Shown here: positions 54,430-62,538 of the stretch, piece by piece | How positions within the stretch are numbered: the first letter of the stretch is position 1 | Layout of the letters: every line of letters starts with the position of its first letter | Assembly: GCF_019880205.1 (NCBI RefSeq) | Contig: NZ_CP082292.1 | Span: 1,488,001 to 1,552,000 of the forward strand | Length of the DNA stretch: 64,000 nucleotides | Reading direction: 5' to 3' | From: Pantoea alfalfae | Lineage (GTDB): Bacteria > Pseudomonadota > Gammaproteobacteria > Enterobacterales > Enterobacteriaceae | The notes under the pieces: model-generated | What the model saw: only the letters and a program-made list of their open reading frames with translations | What the model was told of the DNA's origin: nothing | Database searches by the model: none | Made by a program: the position numbers and the translations under genes

Positions 54430-55356
54430 ATGCAAAATCGGCATCACTTAGAGTTAACATGGCTTGAAGACTGTGTTGCGCTTGCACAGTCTCTTAATTT
54501 TTCACGTGCAGCAGCTTCTCGATATGTGACGCAGCCTGCATTCAGCAGAAGAATTATTTCGCTTGAAGAGTGGTTGGGAACGCCATTGTTTGAAAGAAAC
54601 CGACGCGGGGTAAGTTTGACGAGGGCGGGGGAAATATTCGTTACGCAAATACCGGATCTTATTCGCGCGCTATATACCCTGAGAAGTGAAGCCATCGAAG
54701 CTGCAGGAGAAACCAGACCAGACGTTGTTTTTTCCGCAACGCACTCTCTCTCGTTCTCATTTTTTCCTGCGCTTATGCGCAACAACGAGAAAATTGCGCG
54801 CTTCGGCTCATTTCGTCTTCTTTCTGATACGCTCAGCGCGTGTGAGCGTATGATTGAAAAAGGTGACGCGCAATTTTTGCTCTGCTATTTCCACCCTCAC
54901 ATGCACATTAACCTGGATCAGTCCAAATACCTCAGCGTCAGGCTTGGTCAGGAAACATTACTGCCTTATTCCCGGTGTGACACCGCGACCCGTCTACCTA
55001 TCTGGCAGGCTAAAGCGGGAAGAAAATTCCCGTTTCTTTCGTTTTCCGCTGAGTCCGGACTTGGCAGAATCCTTTCAAATACTTCGCAAGTTAATCGTGC
55101 CAGACGTGGGATGGATATCGCCTTCACAGCCGATCTTGCTGCCACGCTTCTGGCTATGGTCAAAGCAGGAGACGGCATTGCATGGCTGCCAGAGACGCTA
55201 GCTTCAGCGGATGTTGAAACTGGCGAAATTGCCGTTGCTGCCGGTAAAGACAGTGGGCTATGGGTGCCTATTGATATTCGGCTTTTCCGCCCAGCGGCAA
55301 GAATGTCTCGCGCAGTGGAAGAACTATGGGGAATTTTTGTGGACGGTCAAATCTAG
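54430..55356 (+). CDS. LysR-family regulator of the tartrate cluster
   Basis: A 308-residue LysR regulator: 'LELTWLEDCVALAQSLNFSRAAASRYVTQPAFSRRIISLEEWLGTPLFERNRRGVSLTRAGEIF' is the winged helix-turn-helix. The effector domain has 'FLSFSAESGLGRILSN' and 'IAFTADLAATLLAMVKAGDGIAWLPETLA'. The ATG at 54430 has GGAAGG 5 bases before it; in-frame upstream starts exist at 54334 and 54409. Divergent arrangement with the dehydratase gene is typical of LysR control of a catabolic operon. Confidence 0.88.
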   Translation: MQNRHHLELTWLEDCVALAQSLNFSRAAASRYVTQPAFSRRIISLEEWLGTPLFERNRRGVSLTRAGEIFVTQIPDLIRALYTLRSEAIEAAGETRPDVVFSATHSLSFSFFPALMRNNEKIARFGSFRLLSDTLSACERMIEKGDAQFLLCYFHPHMHINLDQSKYLSVRLGQETLLPYSRCDTATRLPIWQAKAGRKFPFLSFSAESGLGRILSNTSQVNRARRGMDIAFTADLAATLLAMVKAGDGIAWLPETLASADVETGEIAVAAGKDSGLWVPIDIRLFRPAARMSRAVEELWGIFVDGQI

Positions 55357-55602
55357 CCAGGGAGGGGCATCCCTCAATATGCAGTGCAATGAATATCATT
55401 TTTTCTACTTCAGCTACAAATGTCCGCTTCACGCTAAGTACCAGAAACTGACCTTTAACAGCCTAGAAAGGATTTAGTCTGATTTGTTGCCTATGTCATA
55501 ACGCACGAATTACTTATTAATCTCTCTTTAGCTGACGAAAATTTTGATATAAGCTTTTATCTAGTTCGCTAGATAATCAACAGCTATATAATAGGTTGGC
55601 AT

Positions 55603-56037
55603 ATGAAAATGCAGTCACGACAGGAAATTGGAACACAGCTTTCTTTTGCGCTGTATGGTGCAGCAAGCCGAATGAACCGGTTACACAAGCCGTTCTTGGA
55701 CCCGCTGGGACTTACCTTCCCACAGTATCTGGTCATGCTAGAGTTGTTTAATGGCACCCCGCGCACCGTGGGGGATATCGGGAATAAGCTTGGCATGGAT
55801 ACCGGCACCATTACGCCCGTTCTCAAACGCCTTGAGGCTTCCGGACGCATAATCCGCACACGTGACCGCGCAGACGAAAGACGAGTTCTCATTACCCTTA
55901 CGGATGAGGGGCTCGCTTTGCAAAGTGAGCTGTGGCTCGTAACCGAAAGAATCAAATCAGCCTGTCAGCTATCGGATGGAAAGCTTGAGGAGTTACGGGA
56001 TACCCTGAATGGCTTTGCCCATCCCGCTGATAACTGA
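55603..56037 (+). CDS. MarR/OhrR-like regulator lacking the sensing cysteine
   Basis: A 144-residue MarR-family regulator with the OhrR signature layout: 'LSFALYGAASRMNRLHKPFLDPLGLTFPQYLVMLELFNGTPRTVGDIGNKLGMDTGTITPVLKRLEASGRIIRTRDRADERRVLITLTDEG'. In OhrR peroxide sensors this begins 'LCFALY', with a reactive cysteine. Here the position is serine (residue 14), so thiol sensing of organic peroxides by that residue is not possible. One other cysteine lies near the C-terminus ('SACQLSDG'). Followed after 30 bases by two NADP-reductase-like genes, its likely targets. Confidence 0.87.
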   Translation: MKMQSRQEIGTQLSFALYGAASRMNRLHKPFLDPLGLTFPQYLVMLELFNGTPRTVGDIGNKLGMDTGTITPVLKRLEASGRIIRTRDRADERRVLITLTDEGLALQSELWLVTERIKSACQLSDGKLEELRDTLNGFAHPADN

Positions 56038-56067
56038 TCATCCTCCACTTATACAAAAGGTACTGCT

Positions 56068-56802
56068 ATGAAAATAGGAATTATTGGCGCCGGAAATATT
56101 GGTGCAACGCTGGCAAACAAGCTCTCTGTGCAGGGCCATGAAGTCAAACTGGCGAACTCAAGAGGACCGGAAAGCATTGCAGAGCTGGCGCGAAAAGTGG
56201 GGGCACTGGCGGTTGATCGCCAGGAGGCCGTACGAGAAGTAGACGTCATCATCCTCTCTATACCCTTTGATAAGCACACCGTACTTGCTGAGTTAATGCG
56301 CGACGTCCCTGAAAGCGTGATCGTCGTTGATACGTCTAATTATTATCCTTTCCGTGACGGGGACATTATTGAGATCCGTGAAGGTAAGCCTGAAAGCGTT
56401 TACGCCAGTGAAGCAGTTCAGCGCCATCTCATCAAAGCCTGGAATGCTGTTCTTGCCGAGACGCTTAAAGAGAAAGGGCAGGATGCAGGTTCTCCATCCC
56501 GTATTGCTATTCCTGTTGCGGGGGACGACTCCGCAGCAAAGTCTGTTGTGATGGAGCTGGTCAGTCAGAGTGGTTTCGATGCATTTGACGCCGGTATGCT
56601 TAGCGAATCATGGCGGCAACAGCCCGGTACCCCAGCCTACTGCACTGAGCTTAACGCCGCAGAGCTTAGAGCGGCCCTTCAGGCGGCGGATAAAACCCGC
56701 GCACCACTGAACAGAGATGCGTTGATTAGGGAATTCATGTCCGCAGGCGATCATCTAACACATGATGTGATCGTCAAACGTAACCGTGCAGTAACGGCCT
56801 GA
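56068..56802 (+). CDS. F420-dependent-NADP-reductase-like oxidoreductase, tandem copy 1
   Basis: A 244-residue Rossmann protein of the NADPH:F420 reductase / ProC-like family: 'MKIGIIGAGNIGATLANKLSVQGHEVKLANSRGPESI' (residues 1-37, G-x-G-x-x-G plus NSRGPE loop), 'VDVIILSIPFDKHTVL', 'VIVVDTSNYYPFRDG', 'HLIKAWNAVLAETL', 'SRIAIPVAGDD' and 'ESWRQQPGTPAYC'. Enterics lack F420, so the natural partner is probably another substrate. It is closely related to the next gene, with the same motifs in the same order, indicating a tandem duplication. Confidence 0.85.
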   Translation: MKIGIIGAGNIGATLANKLSVQGHEVKLANSRGPESIAELARKVGALAVDRQEAVREVDVIILSIPFDKHTVLAELMRDVPESVIVVDTSNYYPFRDGDIIEIREGKPESVYASEAVQRHLIKAWNAVLAETLKEKGQDAGSPSRIAIPVAGDDSAAKSVVMELVSQSGFDAFDAGMLSESWRQQPGTPAYCTELNAAELRAALQAADKTRAPLNRDALIREFMSAGDHLTHDVIVKRNRAVTA

Positions 56803-56819
56803 GTTAAAGAGGAGTGCTT

Positions 56820-57584
56820 ATGACACATAGAGACAAGTACAAGATTGCAGTCCTGGGAACCGGTCATATCGGTAAAACACTTGCCCGCAGTCTTGCAGCT
56901 GCGGGTCATTTCGTAAAAGTCGCAAATTCACGCGGACCAGAAACGATAGACCCCGATGTGCTTGAAACGGGCGCTGAAGCATCTGATACAGCTAGTGCCG
57001 TGCAGGATGCGCAGGTAGTTATCCTGTCCATACCTATGGCGAAGCTTGCTGATATTGCGCCTCTGATACGCAATCTGCCTCAGGATGTTATCGTTGCTGA
57101 TACCTCCAACTACTATCCACATCGTGATGGCATCATTGACACTTTCTCAGATGGTGAGGTTGAAAGTCAGTGGGTGGCACATCTCTTGAACCGTCCCCTG
57201 ATCAAGGCATGGAATGCCATAGGTTCAGATTCTCTCGCCAGGAAAGGTTCAACAGCGGGATCGCCAGTGCGTATTGCAATTCCGGTGGCAGGGAATATCG
57301 AAGAGCACAAGATAGTAATCATGGATTTTGTCAATGATACGGGATTCGATGCCTTTGATGCGGGTAACCTTGATGAGTCCTGGCGGCAACAGCCCGGTGC
57401 TCCGTGCTACTGCACGGACCTCACATATGGACAAATGAAATCCGCGCTGGCTTCAGCGGAAAAGGTACGATTACCTGTGCGCCGAGATATTGCAGTTCAG
57501 GCAATACAGGAGCGTATGGGTGATAAACGCACAAACCCTAATGCCGATTATATTGTTCGTTTATACAGGGCGCTTTTCATGTAA
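56820..57584 (+). CDS. F420-dependent-NADP-reductase-like oxidoreductase, tandem copy 2
   Basis: A 254-residue paralogue of the preceding gene: 'YKIAVLGTGHIGKTLARSLAAAGHFVKVANSRGPETI', 'VVILSIPMAKLADIA', 'VIVADTSNYYPHRDG', 'LIKAWNAIGSDSL', 'VRIAIPVAGNIEEHKIV' and 'ESWRQQPGAPCYC'. The ATG at 56820 follows AGAGGAG at 5 bases. The two proteins diverge mainly in their C-terminal 35 residues. The pair plus the MarR gene form an apparent three-gene operon. Confidence 0.85.
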   Translation: MTHRDKYKIAVLGTGHIGKTLARSLAAAGHFVKVANSRGPETIDPDVLETGAEASDTASAVQDAQVVILSIPMAKLADIAPLIRNLPQDVIVADTSNYYPHRDGIIDTFSDGEVESQWVAHLLNRPLIKAWNAIGSDSLARKGSTAGSPVRIAIPVAGNIEEHKIVIMDFVNDTGFDAFDAGNLDESWRQQPGAPCYCTDLTYGQMKSALASAEKVRLPVRRDIAVQAIQERMGDKRTNPNADYIVRLYRALFM

Positions 57585-57668
57585 TTAGAAAGTCGTGTTA
57601 CTCCCTCCTCAAAAGACTGCTCTGTTTTATCGATATTTTCGCTCAAACCATTTTCATTTGCTGATGTA

Positions 57669-57699
57669 TGAGCGAAAAGCAACTTCCGCTTTTCGCTCA
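57669..57699. terminator. perfect 12-bp inverted repeat after the reductase operon
   Basis: TGAGCGAAAAGC (57669-57680) and GCTTTTCGCTCA (57688-57699) with a 7-base loop, about 85 bases past the operon stop. There is no T-run after it, so it may be a repeat or an RNA-stabilising hairpin. Confidence 0.5.
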
Positions 57700-57796
57700 C
57701 AGCGGACATGTAACTCGCTTGCCTATAGTTCATATCTGCATTTTTGAGGCATGAGCTGGGTACTACGGCTCAGAACTGCCGCAATTAGAAATTTAC

Positions 57797-57845
57797 TGTT
57801 CACTTTAGTGCCATTGGGTATAAGGCACAGGCTGTTTTGTGAACA
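57797..57845. repeat. nested inverted repeat at the 3' side of the IS110 transposase
   Basis: TGTTCAC (57797-57803) pairs with GTGAACA (57839-57845), and inside it GTGCC (57808-57812) pairs with GGCAC (57824-57828). It lies 26-74 bases past the transposase stop, so it probably belongs to the right end of the element. The element's outer boundary on this side cannot be fixed by eye. Confidence 0.5.
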
Positions 57846-57870
57846 ATGTTTCAGTAACAAATTTAAATTG

Positions 57871-58851
57871 TTAAGTAGCCGGCGTATTTTCAAAAGCTTT
57901 GCCGGAATGAAGCACGCCGTGGCACCAGTGGATCAGCTTTCGCATAACAGCCCCGATTGCCACCATTTTAGGTTTGCCACGCAGGCACAATTCTTCATAA
58001 AAGTTGCGCATTCGCGTATTACATCGTCTGGCACAGAGGGCGGACATGTACAGCTTCGCACGCAGCTGCGGCGATCCAATTTTAGACATCTTAGATTTAC
58101 CGCGAACGGAAGTGCCCGATCGTTTTTCCACGGGTACCACGCCCAAAAATGCGGCTGCCTGACTGGCAGACTCAAAATCATGACTACGCAGTACAACCAG
58201 CATGTTCATGCCCAATTGTGGGCCGACTGCAGGTATAGACGTCAGAAGATCATAATCAAGTTGCAGCGCTGCATGTGCTTTTATGTGAGCCTTTATTAAC
58301 TGCTCCGTGACTTTTACTTCCTCCCGGAGAATTTTCACCATGCGCAGGCAGGAGCTGATAACGTCAGAAGGCGTCTGCGTGCTCTGGTATTTTTCCAGCC
58401 GGTTTTCCTCACGTACGGCGTCGCTCAGCAATGCGTCACGCCTGCGGATAAGCGCACTGAGATGCCTGATTTCAGCAGAAGGCGGGAGCCAGCGGTGTGG
58501 CTTTTTCAATAGCGCGTAGCAGGCCAGCATGTAGGCATCTACCTTATCCGTTTTAGTCAGAATACCCATACCTCTTGCAAAATCGCGGCTGCGGTGGGGA
58601 TTTGCGAGAGAAACGTATGCGCCAGCTTCATGCAGCGAAAGAGCCAAACGTTCGTGATAAACGCCGGTTGCTTCCATAATAAGGTGAACGTCCTCCAGGC
58701 CACAGTGCTGCATTCTAAGCCAGCGGATGATATTAGCTGCTGCACTGCTGTCATTTTTTATCTTTTTGGTCCGTATACGACCCTTTATGCCATCATAGAG
58801 GATGCAAAGGTCGAGCGAGTCTTTACTTACGTCTATACCTACAGGAAACAT
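57871..58851 (-). mobile_element. IS110-family transposase (recombinase)
   Basis: A 326-residue IS110-type DEDD recombinase. The RuvC-like part has 'FPVGIDVSKDSLDLCI' (Asp), 'VHLIMEATGVYHERLALSL' (Glu) and 'ANPHRSRDFARGMGILTKTDKVDAYMLACYAL' (Asp pair). The C-terminal Tnp domain has 'LLTSIPAVGPQLGMNMLVVL' and 'GSPQLRAKLYMSALCARRC', with the serine of the second catalytic motif. Full length and intact. GGAG is spaced 7 bases before the ATG at 58851; an upstream in-frame ATG is at 58857. Related IS110 elements use a bridge RNA from the non-coding end to choose target and donor. Confidence 0.9.
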
Positions 58852-58857
58852 TTTCAT

Positions 58858-59067
58858 TCTCCTCTCACATTGACCGTCACGCCTGTTCGCCTTGTACATT
58901 CGGAGTCATGCTCCCGGTAACCGTTCAACAAAATGTGCTGGCGTGAAAGGTGAAACGGAGGGCCGCAAGCTGTCAGGCAGGATCAGTAATTCAGACTGTC
59001 CTCAGGGAGGGGCCCGGCTCACTCCGCTTCGTGTGATGGTAGCTAATCACCACATAATGTCAGATAC
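58858..59067 (-). ncRNA. candidate bridge-RNA region of the IS110 element
   Basis: 210 bases between the transposase start and structured element B carry no gene. In IS110-group elements the left non-coding end, upstream of the recombinase, encodes the bridge RNA, and this is the matching place. The region is rich in short stems, for example near 58985-59030. I cannot fold it reliably or place the element boundary, so the call rests on position and family knowledge. Confidence 0.4.
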
Positions 59068-59329
59068 AAGCGAGGGGGTGGGGAGGCCGTCAGAACCGCT
59101 GAGCGGATAAGGGATTTCAGGACGAGTGACAGGGATGTCGCGAAGAGGCGGGTTCGCGCCAGGGATGGCGCGTCCTGCTGGTCCGTCAGAAATCCGGAAG
59201 AAGCGAAGGGACCGCGAAGCGGCGGTGAAGCAGGCCGGAGCCGGGGGGCAAGGGGGCGCGGCGACTGGCGGCCCCTTGTCGGTCGCCTGCAGAGGCGGGT
59301 CTGAAACTGCCCAACTTCTCAGGCGAACG
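59068..59329 (+). ncRNA. GC-rich structured element, copy B
   Basis: About 260 bases homologous to copy A but in the opposite orientation. Ordered blocks are CGCTGAG, GACAGGGATGTCGCGAA, GCGAAGCGG, GAGCCGGGG, AAGGGG (59250-59255) pairing with CCCCTT (59272-59277), CGCCTGC...CTGAAACTGCCC and CTTCTCAGGCGAACG. The pairing blocks are kept while the bases between them differ in sequence and length, as expected of a structure-conserved element. A small Arg/Gly-rich frame runs through it but has no start signal or protein character. Confidence 0.55.
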
Positions 59330-59347
59330 AAACCCCTCTCATAGCCC

Positions 59348-59448
59348 GTTCGCGCAGCGAACAAACCGCAGCATCAGCTCTGCTGCCAGCCCGTTCGCGC
59401 AGCGAACACTCCAGCTTCAGCTCTGCAGCAGCCATTCGCGCAGCGAAC
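59348..59448. repeat. three-copy palindromic repeat GTTCGC-GCA-GCGAAC
   Basis: The 15-base palindrome occurs at 59348-59362, 59393-59407 and, with one change (ATTCGC), at 59434-59448. Intervening DNA is 30 and 26 bases and is itself similar, each holding CAGCTCTGC and GCAGC words. It directly follows element B. It looks like a small REP/BIME-type or RNA-stem array. Confidence 0.7.
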
Positions 59449-59615
59449 ACCTGTTAAGCCCGGGCTGCCAGGCCAATCATCTCAGCATGTTCGCACAACC
59501 TCAGCCCCACCCCGTTATTCCCTAAATTCATAAAGCCAAATTTTTTAGTATTTCCTGTTATCAATAATAGTTCTTAACATCGGGGAATCAGATTATGTAA
59601 AGGGAGGTAAATACC
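59449..59615 (+). promoter_or_regulatory. cbl upstream region
   Basis: An AT-rich stretch from about 59515 should hold the cbl promoter. GGGAGG at 59602-59607 is spaced 8 bases from the GTG start. In E. coli cbl is activated by CysB and Nac; no site of either can be named with confidence. Confidence 0.4.
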
Positions 59616-60575
59616 GTGAATTTCCAGCAGCTTAAAATCATCCGCGAGGCGGCCCGCTGTGAGTTTAACTTAACGGAAGTCGCTAATACGCTGTTTACCT
59701 CTCAGTCAGGTGTCAGTCGGCACATTCGTGACCTGGAAGATGAACTGGGTGTTGAGATCTTTATCCGTCGCGGTAAGCGCCTGCTGGGAATGACCGAACC
59801 GGGTAAAGCGCTGCTGACCATTGCCGAACGCATCCTCGATGAAGCGGGGAAGGTACGACGTCTGGCCGATGTTTTTACCAATGAAACCAGCGGCATTCTG
59901 ACCATCGCCACTACCCACACTCAGGCGCGCTACAGCCTGCCGAAAATCATCAAAGCGTTTCGTCAGCTCTACCCCAACGTCCGGCTGGAACTCAATCAGG
60001 GATCGCCACAGGAAATTGTCACCATGCTGCTGGCGGGTGAAGCGGATATCGGCATCGCCAGTGAAATGCTGGTTAATAACAGCAGTCTGGCGGCATTCCC
60101 CTGGTTCAGCTGGCATCACGCATTGCTGGTGCCGAAAGATCATGAACTGGTGCAGAATCAACCGGTTTCACTGAGCACCCTCAGCCGTTATCCTCTCATT
60201 ACTTACCGCCAGGGTATCACCGGCCGTTCGCGGGTTGACCGTGCCTTCCAGTCGGCGGGCTTAAAACCGGATATCGTGCTCAGCGCCCAGGACTCCGACG
60301 TGGTGAAAACCTACGTTAAACTTGGTCTGGGCGTCGGGATACTGGCTGATCAGGCGTGTGAAACCGAAGAGAGTGAAGAGCTGGTACGCATCGACGCCAC
60401 ACATCTGTTTGATGCCAGCACCGTCTGGCTCGGCCTCAAGCGGGGTCAGCTGCAGCGTAATTACGTCTGGCAGTTCCTGGAGCTCTGCAACGCTAACCTG
60501 TCGCTGGAGGAGATCAAACGGCAGGCGCTCTCCTACAGTAATGACGACGAACCGGTTATCGACTTCCAGATTTAA
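59616..60575 (+). CDS. cbl: LysR-family regulator Cbl (CysB-like, sulfonate/sulfur-starvation regulator)
   Basis: A 319-residue LysR regulator closely matching E. coli Cbl: 'NFQQLKIIREAARCEFNLTEVANTLFTSQSGVSRHIRDLEDELGVEIFIRRGKRLLGMTEPGKALL', 'TSGILTIATTHTQARYSLPKIIKAFRQLYPNVRLELNQGSPQEI', 'GIASEMLVNNSSLAAFPWFSWHHALLVPKDHEL', 'PLITYRQGITGRSRVDRAF' and 'STVWLGLKRGQLQRNYVWQFLELCNA'. Cbl activates sulfonate-use genes (ssu, tau) and senses adenosine phosphosulfate. It is the probable regulator of the sulfur-scavenging genes in this window. GTG start with a strong ribosome-binding site. Confidence 0.93.
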   Translation: MNFQQLKIIREAARCEFNLTEVANTLFTSQSGVSRHIRDLEDELGVEIFIRRGKRLLGMTEPGKALLTIAERILDEAGKVRRLADVFTNETSGILTIATTHTQARYSLPKIIKAFRQLYPNVRLELNQGSPQEIVTMLLAGEADIGIASEMLVNNSSLAAFPWFSWHHALLVPKDHELVQNQPVSLSTLSRYPLITYRQGITGRSRVDRAFQSAGLKPDIVLSAQDSDVVKTYVKLGLGVGILADQACETEESEELVRIDATHLFDASTVWLGLKRGQLQRNYVWQFLELCNANLSLEEIKRQALSYSNDDEPVIDFQI

Positions 60576-60580
60576 AGCGC

Positions 60581-60604
60581 GTGCGCATCCCGCCGGATGC
60601 GCGC
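60581..60604 (+). terminator. hairpin after cbl
   Basis: GTGCGCATCC (60581-60590) pairs with GGATGCGCGC (60595-60604) around CGCC, with one G-U pair. Only a weak T-stretch follows. It sits 6 bases past the cbl stop. Confidence 0.6.
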
Positions 60605-60735
60605 CCATTTCCGCACAGCATAAAATTTCAAATCACCGCGAAAAACTCGCTTAGCGACCTTTCTGACCCCGCACAACAACATCCTGCGCTGACACGGCGC
60701 GATAAAGTGGAATCAGCTGACCACAAGGGGATGTT

Positions 60736-62193
60736 ATGTCGCGATTACAACTTAAAGACAGCGATCTGCTGCGCCAGCAGGCGCTGTTTGCCGGACGCTG
60801 GCAGGATGCGCATCAGGGTGCCACGCTGCCGGTTACCGATCCCGCCACGGGCGAAACGCTGGCGACTATTCCGGCGCTGGGCCGTGCGGAAACAGAGCAG
60901 GCGATAGCCTATGCGGAAACGGTACGCATCAGCTGGGGCAAAACCCCTAACGCCAGCCGTGCCGCACTGCTGGAAAAATGGCATCAGCTGATTATTGAAC
61001 ATGCTGACGACCTGGCAATCATCATGACTGCCGAGCAGGGAAAACCGCTGGCGGAAGCCAGAGGTGAAGTGCTCTACGGGGCCAGTTTTGTGAAATGGTT
61101 CGCGGAAGAGGCGCGCCGTATCTATGGCGACACTATTCCCGCGCCCAGCGACGACCGGCGCATTCTGGTGCTGAAACAGCCGGTAGGCGTTGCCGCCGCC
61201 ATCACACCCTGGAACTTCCCGATTGCGATGATCACCCGCAAGGTGGCTCCCGCACTGGCCGCCGGATGCCCGATTGTTGTCAAACCCTCTGAGTTAACGC
61301 CGCTCTCGGCACTGGCGCTGGCGGTACTGGCAGAGCGTGCCGGTTTTCCGTCAGGCGTATTGCAGGTGCTGACCGGCCTGCCCACGGAGATTGGCGCGGC
61401 ACTGACCAGTAGCCGTACGGTGCGTAAAATCTCCTTTACCGGCTCGACCCGCATCGGGCAGTTATTAATGCAGCAGAGCGCTGACAGCATCAAACGTCTG
61501 AGCCTGGAACTGGGCGGCAACGCCCCGCTGATCGTGTTCGATGATGCCGACATTGAGATTGCGGTCGCGGGCGTCATGCTCAGCAAGTTCCGCAATGCCG
61601 GGCAGACCTGCGTCTGCGCCAACCGCATTCTGGTGCAGCGCAACATCTATCCACGCTTTACCGCAAGACTGCTGGAGGCGGTCGCCACCCTGAAAGTGGG
61701 CGATGGCTTTGCACCCGACAGTACCATTGGCCCGCTGATCAACAGCCGCGCGGTGGAGAAAGTGAACGGTCACATTGATGATGCGCTGAGTCAGGGAGCT
61801 ACGCTGTTGACCGGCGGCATCAGCCAGGGCAACGGCACTTTTGTTCAGCCCACGGTGCTCGGCGAGGTCACGTCCAGCATGCGCATCGCCCATGAAGAGA
61901 CGTTCGGCCCGGTCGCGCCGCTGTTTATTTTTGATGATGAAGAGCAGGCGATCGCGATGGCGAACGACACGCCATACGGCCTGGGCGCCTACTTCTTTAC
62001 CGAAAATATCCGGCGCGCCTGGCGGGTGGCGGAAGCGCTGGAGTTTGGCATGGTCGGCTTCAATACCGGCGCGATTTCTCTTGAGGTTGCGCCATTTGGT
62101 GGCGTGAAACTTTCCGGTATTGGCCGGGAAGGATCCCGCTACGGAATGGATGAATATCTGGAACAGAAAACGTTTCACATTGGCAGTCTGTAA
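60736..62193 (+). CDS. gabD: succinate-semialdehyde dehydrogenase (GabD-type)
   Basis: A 485-residue NAD(P)-dependent aldehyde dehydrogenase with the GabD pattern. It has 'ITPWNFPIAMITRKVAPALAAGCPIVVKPSELTPLSALALA' at 156-197, 'ISFTGSTRIGQLLM' at 232-245, general base Glu258 in 'SLELGGNAPL', and nucleophile Cys292 in 'NAGQTCVCANRI', where the second cysteine is typical of GabD. Also 'EETFGPVAPLFIF' and 'GGVKLSGIGREGSRYGMDEYLEQK'. Oxidises succinate semialdehyde to succinate. ATG at 60736 follows AAGGGG. No gabT or gabP lies beside it. Confidence 0.88.
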   Translation: MSRLQLKDSDLLRQQALFAGRWQDAHQGATLPVTDPATGETLATIPALGRAETEQAIAYAETVRISWGKTPNASRAALLEKWHQLIIEHADDLAIIMTAEQGKPLAEARGEVLYGASFVKWFAEEARRIYGDTIPAPSDDRRILVLKQPVGVAAAITPWNFPIAMITRKVAPALAAGCPIVVKPSELTPLSALALAVLAERAGFPSGVLQVLTGLPTEIGAALTSSRTVRKISFTGSTRIGQLLMQQSADSIKRLSLELGGNAPLIVFDDADIEIAVAGVMLSKFRNAGQTCVCANRILVQRNIYPRFTARLLEAVATLKVGDGFAPDSTIGPLINSRAVEKVNGHIDDALSQGATLLTGGISQGNGTFVQPTVLGEVTSSMRIAHEETFGPVAPLFIFDDEEQAIAMANDTPYGLGAYFFTENIRRAWRVAEALEFGMVGFNTGAISLEVAPFGGVKLSGIGREGSRYGMDEYLEQKTFHIGSL

Positions 62194-62207
62194 TTAAATA
62201 TGACCCC

Positions 62208-62242
62208 AACGCCAGCCGGAAAATCCGGCTGGCGTTTTTTTT
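62208..62242 (+). terminator. gabD terminator
   Basis: A 13-bp stem AACGCCAGCCGGA (62208-62220) with TCCGGCTGGCGTT (62224-62236), loop AAA, followed by T residues. Confidence 0.92.
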
Positions 62243-62383
62243 CGCTTGGCGCACAGAATAAATTCTGCGGCGTCAAATAATCCTCTTTAAAAAGTAAAGA
62301 ATTTATCAGGGATGTGAGGCGGGTCGGTAAATTGGCGGGGCATGATCGCAAATGTGGGCAGCCTGACCCGGAATATCCGCTTT

Positions 62384-62409
62384 GGTGCAATTTCCGTGCA
62401 GGTTGCACC
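62384..62409 (+). promoter_or_regulatory. inverted repeat, candidate activator site for the sigma-54 promoter
   Basis: GGTGCAA (62384-62390) and TTGCACC (62403-62409) form a perfect 7-bp inverted repeat with a 12-base gap, about 170 bases before the predicted sigma-54 start. The half-sites resemble NtrC's but face the opposite way, so another enhancer-binding activator is more likely. The rest of 62243-62640 shows no gene. Confidence 0.5.
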
Positions 62410-62538
62410 AGCAGGGCGCATAAATTTTGTGAAGTAAATCATCTGTTTAATTGTTCGGCAAATCCACAAAAATTATCCCGGTAATACGGCAGAAAATTTT
62501 TTTGCGCTGTTTTAAACGCATTTTTATTTTTTGCCCGG

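Noticed and set aside
59126-59344. Small Arg/Gly-rich plus-strand frame inside element B
   Set aside because: The matching stretch of element A does not keep this reading frame, so selection on a protein is not supported.
59348-59448. CRISPR array
   Set aside because: Only three short palindromic repeats, with intervening segments similar to each other rather than unique, and no cas genes in the window.
61465-62178. A 237-codon antisense frame in gabD, and similar ones at 63208-63915 and 30210-30812
   Set aside because: All are shadows of well-supported genes on the other strand.
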